This document shows, one piece after another, positions 1 through 8,280 of a stretch of DNA of 64,000 nt; within the stretch, counting starts at the first letter, position 1, and every line of letters begins with the position of its first letter. The notes below the pieces were generated by a model. That model was not told the DNA's origin. It did no database searches and saw only the letters and a list, made by a program, of their open reading frames with translations. A program made the position numbers and the translations under genes. Source of the stretch: JADCCX01 sp031431475 (lineage in GTDB: Bacteria; Pseudomonadota; Alphaproteobacteria; Rhizobiales; Beijerinckiaceae); the NCBI GenBank assembly GCA_031431475.1, contig JANPDL010000035.1, positions 248,001 through 312,000 on the forward strand, in the 5' to 3' direction.

Positions 1-195
1 GCGCAGCAGCTCCATGCCATCCATGCGCGGCATCTTGATATCGAAGATCGCGAGGTCAGGCGGGTTCTGCTTCAGACCGTCCAGCGCGGTCGCGCCATCG
101 GTGTAGGTGTTGATGCGGAAGCCCTCGGCCTCCAGCGCCATGGACACAGAGGTCAGGATGTTGCGGTCGTCATCAACGAGGGTAATGGTGGGCAT
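1..195 (-). CDS. chvI: Response regulator ChvI, N-terminal part (cut by window edge)
   Basis: The first 65 residues of an OmpR-family response regulator are present; the rest lies beyond base 1. The receiver domain is clear: acidic pair D9-D10 in TLVDDDRN, phospho-acceptor D52 in FDIKMPRMDG. The sequence agrees closely with rhizobial ChvI, the regulator of the ExoR-ChvG-ChvI envelope/acid-sensing system, which ends in a winged-helix DNA-binding domain (not visible here). The ATG at 193-195 begins the MPTITLVDDDRN stretch typical of ChvI. The partner kinase gene chvG is expected further left. In many rhizobia pckA is divergent from chvI; here pckA is about 15 kb away. I see the receiver directly; the ChvI identity rests on family resemblance. 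Confidence 0.9.
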   Translation of the reverse strand, partial: MPTITLVDDDRNILTSVSMALEAEGFRINTYTDGATALDGLKQNPPDLAIFDIKMPRMDGMELLR

Positions 196-286
196 CACGG
201 GGCTTTCGGAAACCGCATGAGTCAGCGGCCACATGGCGCGTATGCGAACAAACGCTGTCCAAATTGTGGCAGAGCCATTGGCGGCG

Positions 287-1033
287 TCAATAGATGCCGA
301 TCAGTTTCAGCCCGGCAATCACCAGAACAACGCCCAAAGCCCGCAAAATGAAGGGCGTGGCGAGCTTGATTCCCAGCGTGGTGCCCAGCAGCGCCCCGGC
401 CAGCACAGCACCTGCAAAGAGCGGCAGATCAGCGGGCAAGGACTGGACCGAAGCCAGATTGCCCAGTAATCCCGCCACCGAATTGCAAAGGATGAACACG
501 GCAACGATGCCCGAGGCCGGTCGCGCCGAGGACCAGCCCAGAAACAAGAGCAGGGGCGAGAGGAAAATGCCGCCGCCCGTCCCGGTGAGCCCCGATAGCA
601 GGCCGATGCCTGCACCGGAGAGGACTCCCAGAATGACCGGCGGATCATGCCATTCCGTGCTGCTTTTCAGCTCTTTCGGCCAGAGCATCCGTGTCGCCGA
701 CAGCAGCAGGATCACGCCGAGCATCGGGCGGTAGATGTGGCCGGGTACCTGAATGGATCCGCCGAGAAAGGCCAGCGGAACAGCGCCCAGCAGGAACGGC
801 CACAAGGTCCGCCAGCGAAACATGCCCGCGCTGAAATAGCGCCAGCTGGTGAAACACGTGACGATGATGTTGAGCATCAGGGCGGTTGGGCGCATGGCGG
901 CAGGGGCCACGCCGAAGATCGCCATCAGGGCGATATAGGCCGACGCTCCGCCGTGGCCGACGCTGGAATAGAGGGCCGCACCCAGAAACATGCAGAAGGC
1001 GAGCAGGATTTCTGCCGTGATGGTCGGGAGCAT
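287..1033 (-). CDS. TauE/SafE-family membrane anion exporter
   Basis: A 248-residue integral membrane protein with about seven to eight hydrophobic segments arranged as two halves, the TauE/SafE (DUF81) pattern. The first half has a glycine-rich turn SSVGHGGASAY near residues 23-33. The second half has a matching turn GLTGTGGGIF near 147-157; these paired turns mark the internal repeat of the family. Members export sulfite, sulfonates or other small organic anions across the inner membrane; the substrate here is unknown. It lies 15 bases downstream of the YmdB gene on the same strand and may be the last gene of the run lolA-fau-ymdB-tauE. The family call is firm, the substrate is not. Confidence 0.88.
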   Translation of the reverse strand: MLPTITAEILLAFCMFLGAALYSSVGHGGASAYIALMAIFGVAPAAMRPTALMLNIIVTCFTSWRYFSAGMFRWRTLWPFLLGAVPLAFLGGSIQVPGHIYRPMLGVILLLSATRMLWPKELKSSTEWHDPPVILGVLSGAGIGLLSGLTGTGGGIFLSPLLLFLGWSSARPASGIVAVFILCNSVAGLLGNLASVQSLPADLPLFAGAVLAGALLGTTLGIKLATPFILRALGVVLVIAGLKLIGIY

Positions 1034-1048
1034 CGGGATCGCTCCCGC

Positions 1049-1867
1049 TTACCAGAAACCGGGCAGGGCTTCCGACAGAACCTGACCGACGCGGACCGGC
1101 GCGACATGCAGCGCCAGTCCGGTGCTGTCATCGGTCTCGACCGCAAGGCCGCACAGCGCACCGCGCCCCTCCGCCACTTCCAGCCGCGATCCAGGCGTCT
1201 TCTCAAGCCAGCGGCGGATCGGTTCGTGGCGATCCATGCCGAGGATGGATTCGTAATTGCCGGTCATGCCGGCGTCGCTCTGGTAGGCCGTGCCGCCGGG
1301 CAGAATACGATGGTCGGCGGTCGGCACATGGGTGTGCGTACCCACGACAAGACTCACCCGTCCATCCAGAAAATAACCCATGGCCTGTTTCTCCGAGGTC
1401 GCTTCGGCGTGCATATCGACAATGATGGCGTCGCACGCCTGTCCCAGCGGGCAGGCCTCCACTTCGCGCTCAACAGCGCGAAACGGGTCGTCTACTGCAT
1501 CCATGTACAGGCGGCCCAGTGCGTTGACAACAAGGATGCGTCGTCCGTTTTTCAACTCGATCAGGGTCGCACCCCGGCCCGGAGCACCGGCGGGGTAGTT
1601 GACGGGGCGGATCAGCCGGTCATGGCGGGCGATGAAAACCATGGCCTCGCGCTGGTCCCAGGAGTGATTGCCCAGCGTCACCACATCGGCACCAGCATCG
1701 AGGAAATCCTGCAGGATATCCTCGGTGATGCCGAAACCACCGGCAGCATTCTCGCCGTTGACGATGACGGCATCAAGCTTCCAGCGCTCGCGCAAGCGGG
1801 GCAATTGCTCCTGCAGGATGGTCCGGCCAGGGCGACCGACGATGTCGCCGACAAAAAGGATACGCAT
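1049..1867 (-). CDS. YmdB-type metallophosphoesterase (2',3'-cyclic-nucleotide phosphodiesterase family)
   Basis: A 272-residue calcineurin-like phosphoesterase of the YmdB family. The metal-binding motifs are in order: D8 in FVGDIVGRPGR, E39-N40 in NGENAAGGFG, N67-H68 in LGNHSWDQ, then GTHTHVPTADH towards the C-terminus. Characterised YmdB proteins hydrolyse cyclic nucleotides (2',3'-cAMP or 3',5'-cAMP) and affect biofilm and RNA-related phenotypes in Bacillus; the role in Alphaproteobacteria is not settled. Length matches the family. It sits about 40 bases downstream of the 5-formyl-THF cyclo-ligase gene on the same strand, a common alphaproteobacterial neighbour, so co-transcription is likely. 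Confidence 0.9.
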   Translation of the reverse strand: MRILFVGDIVGRPGRTILQEQLPRLRERWKLDAVIVNGENAAGGFGITEDILQDFLDAGADVVTLGNHSWDQREAMVFIARHDRLIRPVNYPAGAPGRGATLIELKNGRRILVVNALGRLYMDAVDDPFRAVEREVEACPLGQACDAIIVDMHAEATSEKQAMGYFLDGRVSLVVGTHTHVPTADHRILPGGTAYQSDAGMTGNYESILGMDRHEPIRRWLEKTPGSRLEVAEGRGALCGLAVETDDSTGLALHVAPVRVGQVLSEALPGFW

Positions 1868-1907
1868 GGTGTTCAGTGACTTGGGAGAGAAGTTCCGTCA
1901 ACCGGAG

Positions 1908-2477
1908 TCACGCAGGGCGCAGAACACCCTGCTCCGTCACGATCAGGTCCAGAGGCCGATCATGGGCTTCGGCAGGCACATGATCCACCTGCTGGAAGCT
2001 GAAGGCGATGCCTACGGTCAGCAACGAATCGCCATCGGCCAGCAGCTTTTCGATCACGCGGTCATAATGCCCCTGCCCCCAGCCGATGCGGTGGCCGGAG
2101 GCATCGAAGGCGGCCAGCGGCACCAGCAGCACGGAAGGGCGCTGGATATCGGCGGAGGGATCAGGGCCAAGCGTACCAAAACCCGCATCGACAAGATCAA
2201 CGCCCTCGATCCAGCGGCGGAAGATCACGTCAGGGTGTTTGATGACAGGCAAAGCCAGCGGGCGACCGTAACGGCGGAAAAGCTGCATCAGCGGGCGCGG
2301 ATCGGCTTCCGACTTGTAGGGCCAGTAGCCTGCAACTGGACCACCGGGACCAGCGGAAACATGGGGAAGTGCGTGTTTCGCCAGATCGGCGGAGGCCATG
2401 GCGCGCCATTCTGGAGACACCGCGTTGCGCTTTGCGAGAACAGCCTTGCGGATACCGGCCTTGGTTGCAGCGCTCAT
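1908..2477 (-). CDS. fau: 5-formyltetrahydrofolate cyclo-ligase
   Basis: A 189-residue protein of the 5-FCL (YgfA/MTHFS) family, which converts 5-formyl-THF to 5,10-methenyl-THF with ATP hydrolysis in the cytoplasm. Family signatures seen are the N-terminal basic stretch KAVLAKRNAVSPEWR, the central PLMQLFRRYGRPLALPV, and the C-terminal GHRIGWGQGHYDRVIEKL, the glycine-rich substrate/phosphate-binding motif. I chose the ATG at 2477. A TTG at 2489 would overlap the upstream lolA stop by four bases (ATTGA) and add four residues, so coupling to lolA is possible either way. 6S RNA often sits beside this gene in other proteobacteria; here the 6S candidate is instead beside ubiA at about 15.9 kb. 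Confidence 0.9.
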   Translation of the reverse strand: MSAATKAGIRKAVLAKRNAVSPEWRAMASADLAKHALPHVSAGPGGPVAGYWPYKSEADPRPLMQLFRRYGRPLALPVIKHPDVIFRRWIEGVDLVDAGFGTLGPDPSADIQRPSVLLVPLAAFDASGHRIGWGQGHYDRVIEKLLADGDSLLTVGIAFSFQQVDHVPAEAHDRPLDLIVTEQGVLRPA

Positions 2478-2485
2478 CTCCGCAC

Positions 2486-3205
2486 TCAATTCGGATTGGG
2501 GCGGCTCGCGTTGAACTGGTAGTTGATGAAGAACAGGCTGCGCTCCGGCTTCTGCTGCGTGTTCAGGTTGGCCAGCTGGATCGTGGTGGGGATGCCCTGC
2601 GGATCGGTCACGGTCCAGCGACGCAGCGCGAAGGTGTCCCCGTTGAAATGGATGCGGATTTTCGAGGTTCCGGCCACCGTGTTCTTGTCTTCGATATCGA
2701 GAATGACCTCATCCTTCTCGCGGCGCACGGCCACAACCTTGGTGTCTTTCGCGATATCAATCTTTTCGCCCACAAGGAATTTCAGCGGTGTCTGGTTGAT
2801 GCCGTAGACATCCTGCTGCGGCACACGCTTGTCGATCACGGCCACATTGGAGCCATCCGACACGACTTCAAGCTGGCTTGGCGGATTGTAGTCGAAGCGC
2901 AATTTGCCCGGTCGCAGCACATAGAGTTTGCCGGAGCGGCGGCGGCCATCGGCGCTGATCTGGGAGAAATCACCGATGAGCGAGCCCATGCCGTTGAGTG
3001 ACCGGTTGATGCGTTCGGTCAGCATCTGCGGGGTTTCGGCCGAAGACGCGGCGGGCGTTGCTGGCTGCGGCAAGATCGGACCGGATGACGGCACCGCCGG
3101 TCGAGCAGCAGGGCGCGTGTCGAGCGGCGCGTTCTGCGCCAGAACAGTGCCATTGAGGAGGAGCAGTCCAAAGACCAGACCAGCGCTTACAAGAGGTTTG
3201 GCCAT
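2486..3205 (-). CDS. lolA: LolA-family outer-membrane lipoprotein carrier
   Basis: A 239-residue secreted protein. Residues 1-23 form a signal peptide with an AQN cleavage region (LLLLNGTVLAQN). A Pro/Ala-rich linker (about 27-55) leads into the LolA beta-barrel fold: GDFSQISADGRRRSGKLYVLRPGK, read in two parts, followed by LRFDYNPPSQLEVVSDG, is the classic LolA core. LolA shuttles lipoproteins through the periplasm from LolCDE to the outer membrane. The Pro-rich linker is longer than in E. coli LolA but usual in Alphaproteobacteria. It is the first gene of a possible run with fau, ymdB and the TauE gene. ATG at 3203-3205 is the only start compatible with the signal peptide. Confidence 0.88.
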   Translation of the reverse strand: MAKPLVSAGLVFGLLLLNGTVLAQNAPLDTRPAARPAVPSSGPILPQPATPAASSAETPQMLTERINRSLNGMGSLIGDFSQISADGRRRSGKLYVLRPGKLRFDYNPPSQLEVVSDGSNVAVIDKRVPQQDVYGINQTPLKFLVGEKIDIAKDTKVVAVRREKDEVILDIEDKNTVAGTSKIRIHFNGDTFALRRWTVTDPQGIPTTIQLANLNTQQKPERSLFFINYQFNASRPNPN

Positions 3206-3304
3206 GGTTCCGTTGTTCCGGTTGAGAGACAGGATCGCGTCTGGCCCTGATCTATGTCCAATTCACGGCTGATTTCGCCTGAATATGGTTACCAGAGACT
3301 TAAA

Positions 3305-4738
3305 TTACAGGACCTTGCCCGGATTCATGATTCCTCTGGGGTCGATGGCTTTCTTCAAGGTCCGCATCAGATCGAGCGCCACCGGGTCCTTGTAGCGCGG
3401 CAGGAGCTTGCGCTTGTGCTGTCCGACGCCATGCTCCGCCGCGATGGAGCCGCCATAACGCGCCACGATATCAAAGACAGCCGCGTTCATCTCGTCATAA
3501 AGCGCGAGAAAAGCCTGGCTGTCGGCTCCTACGGGCTGGGTCACGTTGAAATGCAGATTCCCATCGCCAAGGTGGCCGAAGGGACACGGGCGGCAACCCG
3601 GGAATTTCTCCGCCAGCATCGCCAGCGCCTCGACCATGAAGGCTGGCACGGAGGCGATGGGGACAGAGATGTCGTGCTTGATCGATGCGCCTTCGGTGGC
3701 CTGCGCAAAGGGCAGATCCTCGCGGATTTTCCACAGATTCATGCGCTGGTCCAGCGAGGAGGCCAGAACCGCATCCTCCACTTCCTCCGCCTCGAAGGCA
3801 CCGGCGAGCATTATCTCGACCTTGTCCTGCAATCCCTCCACATCCTGGGAAGAGACCTCCAGCAGCACATACCAGTCGTGCTTTCCGCCAAGCGGATCAC
3901 GCACCCCGGCACCGTTCTTGAGCGCCATATCGATGCCCAGACGCGGCAACAGCTCGAAGGTCGTGACAATGCCGCCCGAACCGCCTTGCGCCCGCGCCAG
4001 AAGTTTCAAAGCGTGCTCGGGTGAAGCCAGCCCGATGAACCCCGTCACCCTGCTGCGCGGGCGCGGAAACAATTTCAGGGTCGCGGCGGTGATCACGCCC
4101 AGCGTGCCTTCCGAACCGATGAAGAGATGCTTCATCTCGTAGCCTGCATTGTCCTTGCGCAGACCGGACAGGCCATTCCAGATGCGCCCGTCCGGCAGAA
4201 CCACCTCGATTCCCAACACGAGATCGCGTGTGTTGCCGAAGGCGATGACGCCGGTGCCTCCCGCATTGGTCGCGAGATTGCCGCCGATCATGCAGCTGCC
4301 TTCGGAAGGGAGCGACATGGGGAAAAAGCGATCCACCTTCTCCGCTTCTGCCTGCACGTTCTGCAGGATGACCCCTGCCTCCACCGTCATCATGTTCGAC
4401 AGCGGCTTCACATCGCGTACCTTGTCCATGCGTGCGAGCGACAGGAGGATGGCCCTGCCGCTCTGGTCAGGGATCTGGCCGCCCACACCTCCGGTGTTGC
4501 CACTCTGGGGTACAACAGGCGTGTCCGTCTCATGGGCGAGGCGCATAATCGCGGAAACCTCCGCAGTTGTAGAAGGCCGCACCAGCGCCTGCGCCTTGCC
4601 GGTGTAGAGCTTGCGCCATTCGCTGAGATGGGGCGCCATCACATCCGGATCGGTAATCACGTGTTTTGCGCCCACGATGTTGGCGAGCTTGGGCAGGAGC
4701 GGCTGGGAATTGGGAGAGGCAAGGATGGCGCGGCGCAT
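3305..4738 (-). CDS. FAD-binding D-2-hydroxyacid dehydrogenase (GlcD/D2HGDH-like)
   Basis: A 477-residue flavoprotein of the vanillyl-alcohol-oxidase fold. The N-terminal FAD/PCMH domain (about 40-230) contains VVPQSGNTGGVGGQIPD and LPSEGSCMIGGNLATNAGG, the pyrophosphate-binding signatures. The C-terminal FAD-oxidase domain carries CPFGHLGDGNLHFNV (metal/substrate-binding histidines) and ends SIAAEHGVGQHKR, the catalytic-region motif shared by D-lactate, glycolate and D-2-hydroxyglutarate dehydrogenases. It has no signal peptide or CCG Fe-S domain, so it is a soluble single-subunit enzyme. The exact substrate (D-2-hydroxyglutarate or D-lactate most likely) cannot be decided. Transcribed alone or with the preceding RNA methyltransferase gene, 23 bases upstream. 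Confidence 0.88.
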   Translation of the reverse strand: MRRAILASPNSQPLLPKLANIVGAKHVITDPDVMAPHLSEWRKLYTGKAQALVRPSTTAEVSAIMRLAHETDTPVVPQSGNTGGVGGQIPDQSGRAILLSLARMDKVRDVKPLSNMMTVEAGVILQNVQAEAEKVDRFFPMSLPSEGSCMIGGNLATNAGGTGVIAFGNTRDLVLGIEVVLPDGRIWNGLSGLRKDNAGYEMKHLFIGSEGTLGVITAATLKLFPRPRSRVTGFIGLASPEHALKLLARAQGGSGGIVTTFELLPRLGIDMALKNGAGVRDPLGGKHDWYVLLEVSSQDVEGLQDKVEIMLAGAFEAEEVEDAVLASSLDQRMNLWKIREDLPFAQATEGASIKHDISVPIASVPAFMVEALAMLAEKFPGCRPCPFGHLGDGNLHFNVTQPVGADSQAFLALYDEMNAAVFDIVARYGGSIAAEHGVGQHKRKLLPRYKDPVALDLMRTLKKAIDPRGIMNPGKVL

Positions 4739-4761
4739 GTCGTCTATCTAGCGCTTCCTGG

Positions 4762-6030
4762 CTAGCGCTGGAAGTCGCCAACCATCTCGATATGGCGACT
4801 CCAGGCGAATTGATCGATCGGCGTGACGCTGACGAGGCGAAATCCTGCTGCTTTCAGGATCAGACCATCGCGGATGAAGCTCTGGAGATCGCAGGAGACG
4901 CTGACGACGTGTTTTACTTTCGAGGCCGCGATCTGGCGCATCTGGGCCTCGGCACCGGCGCGCGGCGGGTCCATCACGATGCAATCGAAGTGTGCCAGAT
5001 CCTGCGGCAGCAGGGGACGGCGGAACAAATCCCGCGTTTCCATGGTGATCGGCTTCAGCCCCTGCCGTCCGCGCACTGCCCGGTCCAGTGCTGCGATGGC
5101 TTCCTTGCCATCATCCGCCGCATAGACCTTCGCCTTTGCAGCCAGACGCAGCGCGAAAGGCCCCACGCCGCAGAACAGGTCAGCCACTGATTTCGCCTTG
5201 CCGACAGCATCCGTGACGAGACGGCCCAGCACATCTTCCGCTTCGGTGGTCGCCTGCAAAAATGCACGCGGCGGCAAGATGACGGGTGTGCCGCCGACAT
5301 CGATCACGGGGGGCTTACGCTCGACGATGATAGCCCGGTGGATCGACAATCGCGCCAGATCGAGGCGCGTGGCGATCTCGGTCAGGCGCAGGCGCTCGGC
5401 ATTGTCGGGCTCGCCATGGCCGCGCACATCGACATCGAGACCGTTCTGGGTGGCCGTGATCTGCACATCAAGCGGCTTGTTGCGCTTCGCCAGTGGCTGC
5501 GTCACGGCTCTGGCAATCGCGAAAGCGTCTTTCAGTTCCGGCACCAGCACGGGGCAGGTGTCGAGCGCTTGCAGATCGTGGCTCTTGGCGGCCATGAACC
5601 CTGCAACCGGGCCTTTTGCACCGAAGCGGACATGGATGACAGCGCGGCGACGGCCCTGTCCATGCGCAATGATCGTAGGCTGGACCTCCACCGCAAAGCC
5701 TTCGCGATCCAGCGCCCGCTGCACAAAATCCTGCTTCCAGCGCCCATAGGCACCGATCTCAAGATGCTGCATGGCGCAGCCGCCGCAGCGGCCGAATTCC
5801 GGGCAGAACGGCTCTGCCCGGTCGAGCGAACGCGTGACAATTTCGGCCAGACGCCCGTTGGCATCGAGACGCACCTCTTCGCCCGGCAGCGCCATCGGCA
5901 CGAATACAGGACCACTCGCGGGGCGGGCTACACCCTCCCCGACAGCACTGAGATGATCGATGGTGAGGATTTCGCTGGCCAACTCAGCCGACGTCCAGCG
6001 GCCTGGTTCCCGTCGCCTTGCCGTCTGCAC
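4762..6030 (-). CDS. TrmA/RumA-type class I SAM-dependent RNA (uracil-5-)methyltransferase
   Basis: A 422-residue RNA methyltransferase of the RlmD/RlmC/TrmA superfamily. An N-terminal TRAM-like domain precedes a 4Fe-4S cysteine set (C76, C82, C85, C159 counted from the GTG at 6030). The SAM site is VADLFCGVGPFALRLA, then VMDPPRAG. The catalytic cysteine lies in SVSCDLQSFIRD; most relatives have SCN there rather than SCD. The predicted target is m5U in 23S rRNA or tRNA. Start is uncertain: GTG 6030 overlaps xseB by 47 bases, while TTG 5982 lies one base after the xseB TGA and would suit termination-reinitiation. In many Rhizobiales this family clusters with xseB, dxs and tlyA; dxs and tlyA are absent here. 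Confidence 0.87.
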   Translation of the reverse strand: MQTARRREPGRWTSAELASEILTIDHLSAVGEGVARPASGPVFVPMALPGEEVRLDANGRLAEIVTRSLDRAEPFCPEFGRCGGCAMQHLEIGAYGRWKQDFVQRALDREGFAVEVQPTIIAHGQGRRRAVIHVRFGAKGPVAGFMAAKSHDLQALDTCPVLVPELKDAFAIARAVTQPLAKRNKPLDVQITATQNGLDVDVRGHGEPDNAERLRLTEIATRLDLARLSIHRAIIVERKPPVIDVGGTPVILPPRAFLQATTEAEDVLGRLVTDAVGKAKSVADLFCGVGPFALRLAAKAKVYAADDGKEAIAALDRAVRGRQGLKPITMETRDLFRRPLLPQDLAHFDCIVMDPPRAGAEAQMRQIAASKVKHVVSVSCDLQSFIRDGLILKAAGFRLVSVTPIDQFAWSRHIEMVGDFQR

Positions 6031-6238
6031 CCTGGGTGATGACCTCGACCTTGAGTTCGGCCTTCTTCAGCAGCGTCTCGCAATGCGCCTTCAGCTTGTT
6101 GCCGCGCTCGTAGATCTCGATGGATTGTTCGAGCGGTACGTCACCGCGTTCGAGTTGACCCACGATCTGCTCAAGTTCCTGCAAGGCCTTCTCGAAGGGC
6201 AATGCGGCAATATCCGGGCTTTGGTTCGTATCAGTCAT
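5984..6238 (-). CDS. xseB: Exodeoxyribonuclease VII small subunit
   Basis: An 84-residue protein with the XseB fold: two helices with the signatures LPFEKALQELEQIVGQLE and PLEQSIEIYERGNKLKAHCE. The small subunit assembles on XseA to give the processive single-strand exonuclease VII; xseA is not in the window. The last ~20 residues (GADGKATGTRPLDVG) are a disordered tail. It is followed immediately by the RNA methyltransferase gene on the same strand. The ATG at 6236-6238 fits the family N-terminus after a short acidic leader. Confidence 0.93.
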   Translation of the reverse strand: MTDTNQSPDIAALPFEKALQELEQIVGQLERGDVPLEQSIEIYERGNKLKAHCETLLKKAELKVEVITQGADGKATGTRPLDVG

Positions 6239-6288
6239 TTCGTGGCCATACAGGATTGATCACGACACGCGAAGAGGGTACGGCGAAA

Positions 6289-6303
6289 TTAACCATTTTT
6301 TAA
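6289..6303. promoter_or_regulatory. Perfect CtrA-type site TTAA-N7-TTAA
   Basis: TTAACCATTTTTTAA reads as two TTAA half-sites separated by exactly seven bases, the full CtrA recognition motif of Alphaproteobacteria. It lies in the divergent gap between xseB (start 6238) and the DUF4177-like gene (start 6373), about 70 bases upstream of the latter. The motif is seen directly; CtrA control of either gene is inference. Confidence 0.5.
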
Positions 6304-6372
6304 CGCTGTTTGGGCGCTCGTCTTCAAACAGACATAAAACAGGCGCTTCGGAGCTTCCCGAAAGGGCAAATC

Positions 6373-6762
6373 ATGATCTTTGAATACAAATGCGTCGCCG
6401 GGCCAACTATCGTCGCCGTGCGCCACGCCAGAGTCCGCGACCAGGCCGTCAAAGCTTTCGAGGACATCATGAATGCGGAAGCCGCCGAGGGCTGGGAATA
6501 TGTCGGAATCGACGAATTCCATGTCTCTGAACCGCAGGGCTTTCTCACCCGCAAGCGGGTCTATGTGCCGTCCAAAATTCTCGTGTTTCGCCGCGCCAAA
6601 GCGGGATCAGCCGTGGTCGAGGCGCTGAAGGCACAGGCGATAAAACACGATGCTCCTAAGCTGTCCGTGGTGCCTGAGTTAGTCGAACTCCAGCCGGAAG
6701 ACATGGAAAAGGCACCGTCGATGAGAGCAATCACCGAAAAGGTGAAATCCATCAAGTCGTAA
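6373..6762 (+). CDS. DUF4177-like small soluble protein
   Basis: A 129-residue cytoplasmic protein. Residues 1-75 fit the DUF4177 pattern: a first strand MIFEYKCVAGP, a helix over RDQAVKAFEDIMNAEAAEGWEYV (read in two parts) and a basic strand KILVFRRAK. The C-terminal 50 residues look disordered and charged. No enzymatic motif is visible. The ATG at 6373 has AAGGG at 6361-6365; an upstream in-frame start at 6310 would add 21 residues with no family support. A perfect CtrA motif lies 70 bases upstream. The next gene is convergent, ten bases away. Function unknown. Confidence 0.75.
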   Translation: MIFEYKCVAGPTIVAVRHARVRDQAVKAFEDIMNAEAAEGWEYVGIDEFHVSEPQGFLTRKRVYVPSKILVFRRAKAGSAVVEALKAQAIKHDAPKLSVVPELVELQPEDMEKAPSMRAITEKVKSIKS

Positions 6763-6771
6763 GCGGGGGGC

Positions 6772-7560
6772 TCACGCCGCCAGCCGCTCCTGGAGTCCGA
6801 ACGGGCGAATCTCGACAGGGCGCCCCTGTTTCGCCACCAGAACATGCCCTTGTGGAACTGGCGTCCACTGATCGCGCGTATCGTCCAGCGGCTCGGATAC
6901 GACAAGCAAATCGCCGCCTGTATCTTTCCAGTACAGCGTCGGTGCCTTGTTATCGCAGGCCCAGCGGAAAGCCGTGATATCGCGCCCGTTGGTGAGCGTG
7001 GCCGTGAACCGCAAAGGCTCGCAGACCGCGCAATCCTGCATCATTCCCTTGATGTCCGACAGCGTTGAGGTCATCGCCCCGACGGGATCATGGGCCGCAC
7101 CGCGCGCCATGGCGATCAGGAAAATAGCTTCGGAATCGGTTGTTCCGGCGCGATGCTCGTAGGCGTTATCCGGGATGAGATTCTCGATCCGCCGCCGCAA
7201 GTTGCCATAGCAGCCGATCTGGCCGTTGTGCATGAACATGTGCTGATCGCTGATGAAGGGATGGCAATTGGCACGGCTAGTCGCAGTTCCGGTCGAAGCC
7301 CGGACATGGGCGAAGAAGAGACCCGAGCGCACCTGCTCGCACAAAGCTTTCAGGTTTTCGTCGGACCAGGCCGGACGCAATTCACGGTAGACCCCCGGAG
7401 CAGGGCGATCCCCATACCAGCCGATGCCAAAGCCGTCGCCGTTGGTGCCGGTCTTCGCCTCACTGGCCCTGAGAGACTGGTCAATCAGGGAATGGCACGG
7501 CTTGGTGACCACTTCTTCCATGTAAATCGGTTGACCACGATAGGCGACCCAGCGGCACAT
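6772..7560 (-). CDS. Class II glutamine amidotransferase (YafJ-like)
   Basis: A 262-residue protein of the Ntn-type class II amidotransferase family. The nucleophile is Cys2, exposed once Met1 is removed (MCRWVAYRGQP). Other active-site signatures are GLFFAHVRASTGT and CHPFISDQHMFMHNGQIG. Later SEAIFLIAM belongs to the same domain. No synthase partner domain is attached, so it is a stand-alone glutaminase domain as in YafJ or EgtC. An EgtC role would need egtB/egtD nearby, and these are absent, so the substrate is unknown. ATG at 7560 is fixed by the obligatory Met-Cys N-terminus. Confidence 0.87.
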   Translation of the reverse strand: MCRWVAYRGQPIYMEEVVTKPCHSLIDQSLRASEAKTGTNGDGFGIGWYGDRPAPGVYRELRPAWSDENLKALCEQVRSGLFFAHVRASTGTATSRANCHPFISDQHMFMHNGQIGCYGNLRRRIENLIPDNAYEHRAGTTDSEAIFLIAMARGAAHDPVGAMTSTLSDIKGMMQDCAVCEPLRFTATLTNGRDITAFRWACDNKAPTLYWKDTGGDLLVVSEPLDDTRDQWTPVPQGHVLVAKQGRPVEIRPFGLQERLAA

Positions 7561-7651
7561 CGGCAGAATCCCGTTGGCGGGAGCGTGTCATGCCGCCGCA
7601 TCACCAACAGTGTCGCTGCTTTGTGATGAACGCAAGGTTAAACGGGCAAAA

Positions 7652-8167
7652 TCAGCGTTTTCGAGCGGCCTTGACCGGTTCGCCCGCATCGGCGGTCTTG
7701 GGATCGATGCACTCGAAATCGAGATTGGCCTTCTTAACGGCGTTGCGCGACTTCACCTCGATCTCCACTTTGGAGCAGGTGATATTTTCGAGCACGATGG
7801 GCCGGTTGAGGCGGCCATCCGCGCCAAAGACAAAGCCCATGAGCGGGCGTGTTTCGGTTTTCTTCTGGCCCGTACGGTTCGTAGTGGTGATGTTGACCAG
7901 CGCCGAGGCATTTTTGGGCTGCGTGTTTTTCGCGCCCAGCAAGGTGATATTGAAGACGATTGTATTGACCGGCTCGTTGAAGACGCCTTCTCCGCGCGGC
8001 AGGTTCATCAGCTTCGGGTTGCTTTGCGCCAGCACGTCATCGGAGAGCTTACCCGAGCTTTCCAGATAGAAATGCGCGCGGATGTCGCCGATTCGCACGT
8101 CTTGCGCGAACGCGCTGGCAAATGTCAGCAGGAGTGCTGCCCCCGAAAGAGCCAAGACGCCCCGCAT
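7652..8167 (-). CDS. Secreted hypothetical protein
   Basis: A 171-residue protein with a signal peptide (MRGVLALSGAALLLTFASAFAQ; the first 20 residues are the hydrophobic part) and predicted cleavage after AFA. The mature part is about 150 residues, beta-rich, with NITTTNRTGQKKTETRP, only two cysteines, and a basic tail. I do not recognise a domain. The start is the ATG at 8167, which places the signal peptide at the N-terminus; an upstream in-frame ATG at 8224 would bury it. It stands between the amidotransferase and the transporter gene on the same strand and is preceded by that gene's terminator. Confidence 0.65.
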   Translation of the reverse strand: MRGVLALSGAALLLTFASAFAQDVRIGDIRAHFYLESSGKLSDDVLAQSNPKLMNLPRGEGVFNEPVNTIVFNITLLGAKNTQPKNASALVNITTTNRTGQKKTETRPLMGFVFGADGRLNRPIVLENITCSKVEIEVKSRNAVKKANLDFECIDPKTADAGEPVKAARKR

Positions 8168-8242
8168 CACCGAACTCCACCTGTTCACCAATTCCGCCAG
8201 TGTTCCCAACACTTGAATTGGCAAAATTGCAAGGAACTTGTC

Positions 8243-8270
8243 TAAAAACTGACCCGCTTCTTTCGGGATC
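8243..8270 (-). terminator. Intrinsic terminator after the NhaD/ArsB-like transporter gene
   Basis: Read on the minus strand, GATCCCG-(AAAGAAG)-CGGGTC forms a stem with one bulged T, followed by AGTTTTTAGA. It begins 11 bases past the transporter stop codon. The stem is short, so strength is moderate. Confidence 0.55.
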
Positions 8271-8280
8271 GTTAATGATT

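Noticed and set aside
647..1879. A 410-codon open frame on the + strand opposite the TauE and YmdB genes
   Set aside because: Shadow of well-recognised minus-strand genes in a GC-rich genome; its translation is low-complexity His/Arg/Gly/Ala-rich and has no domain.
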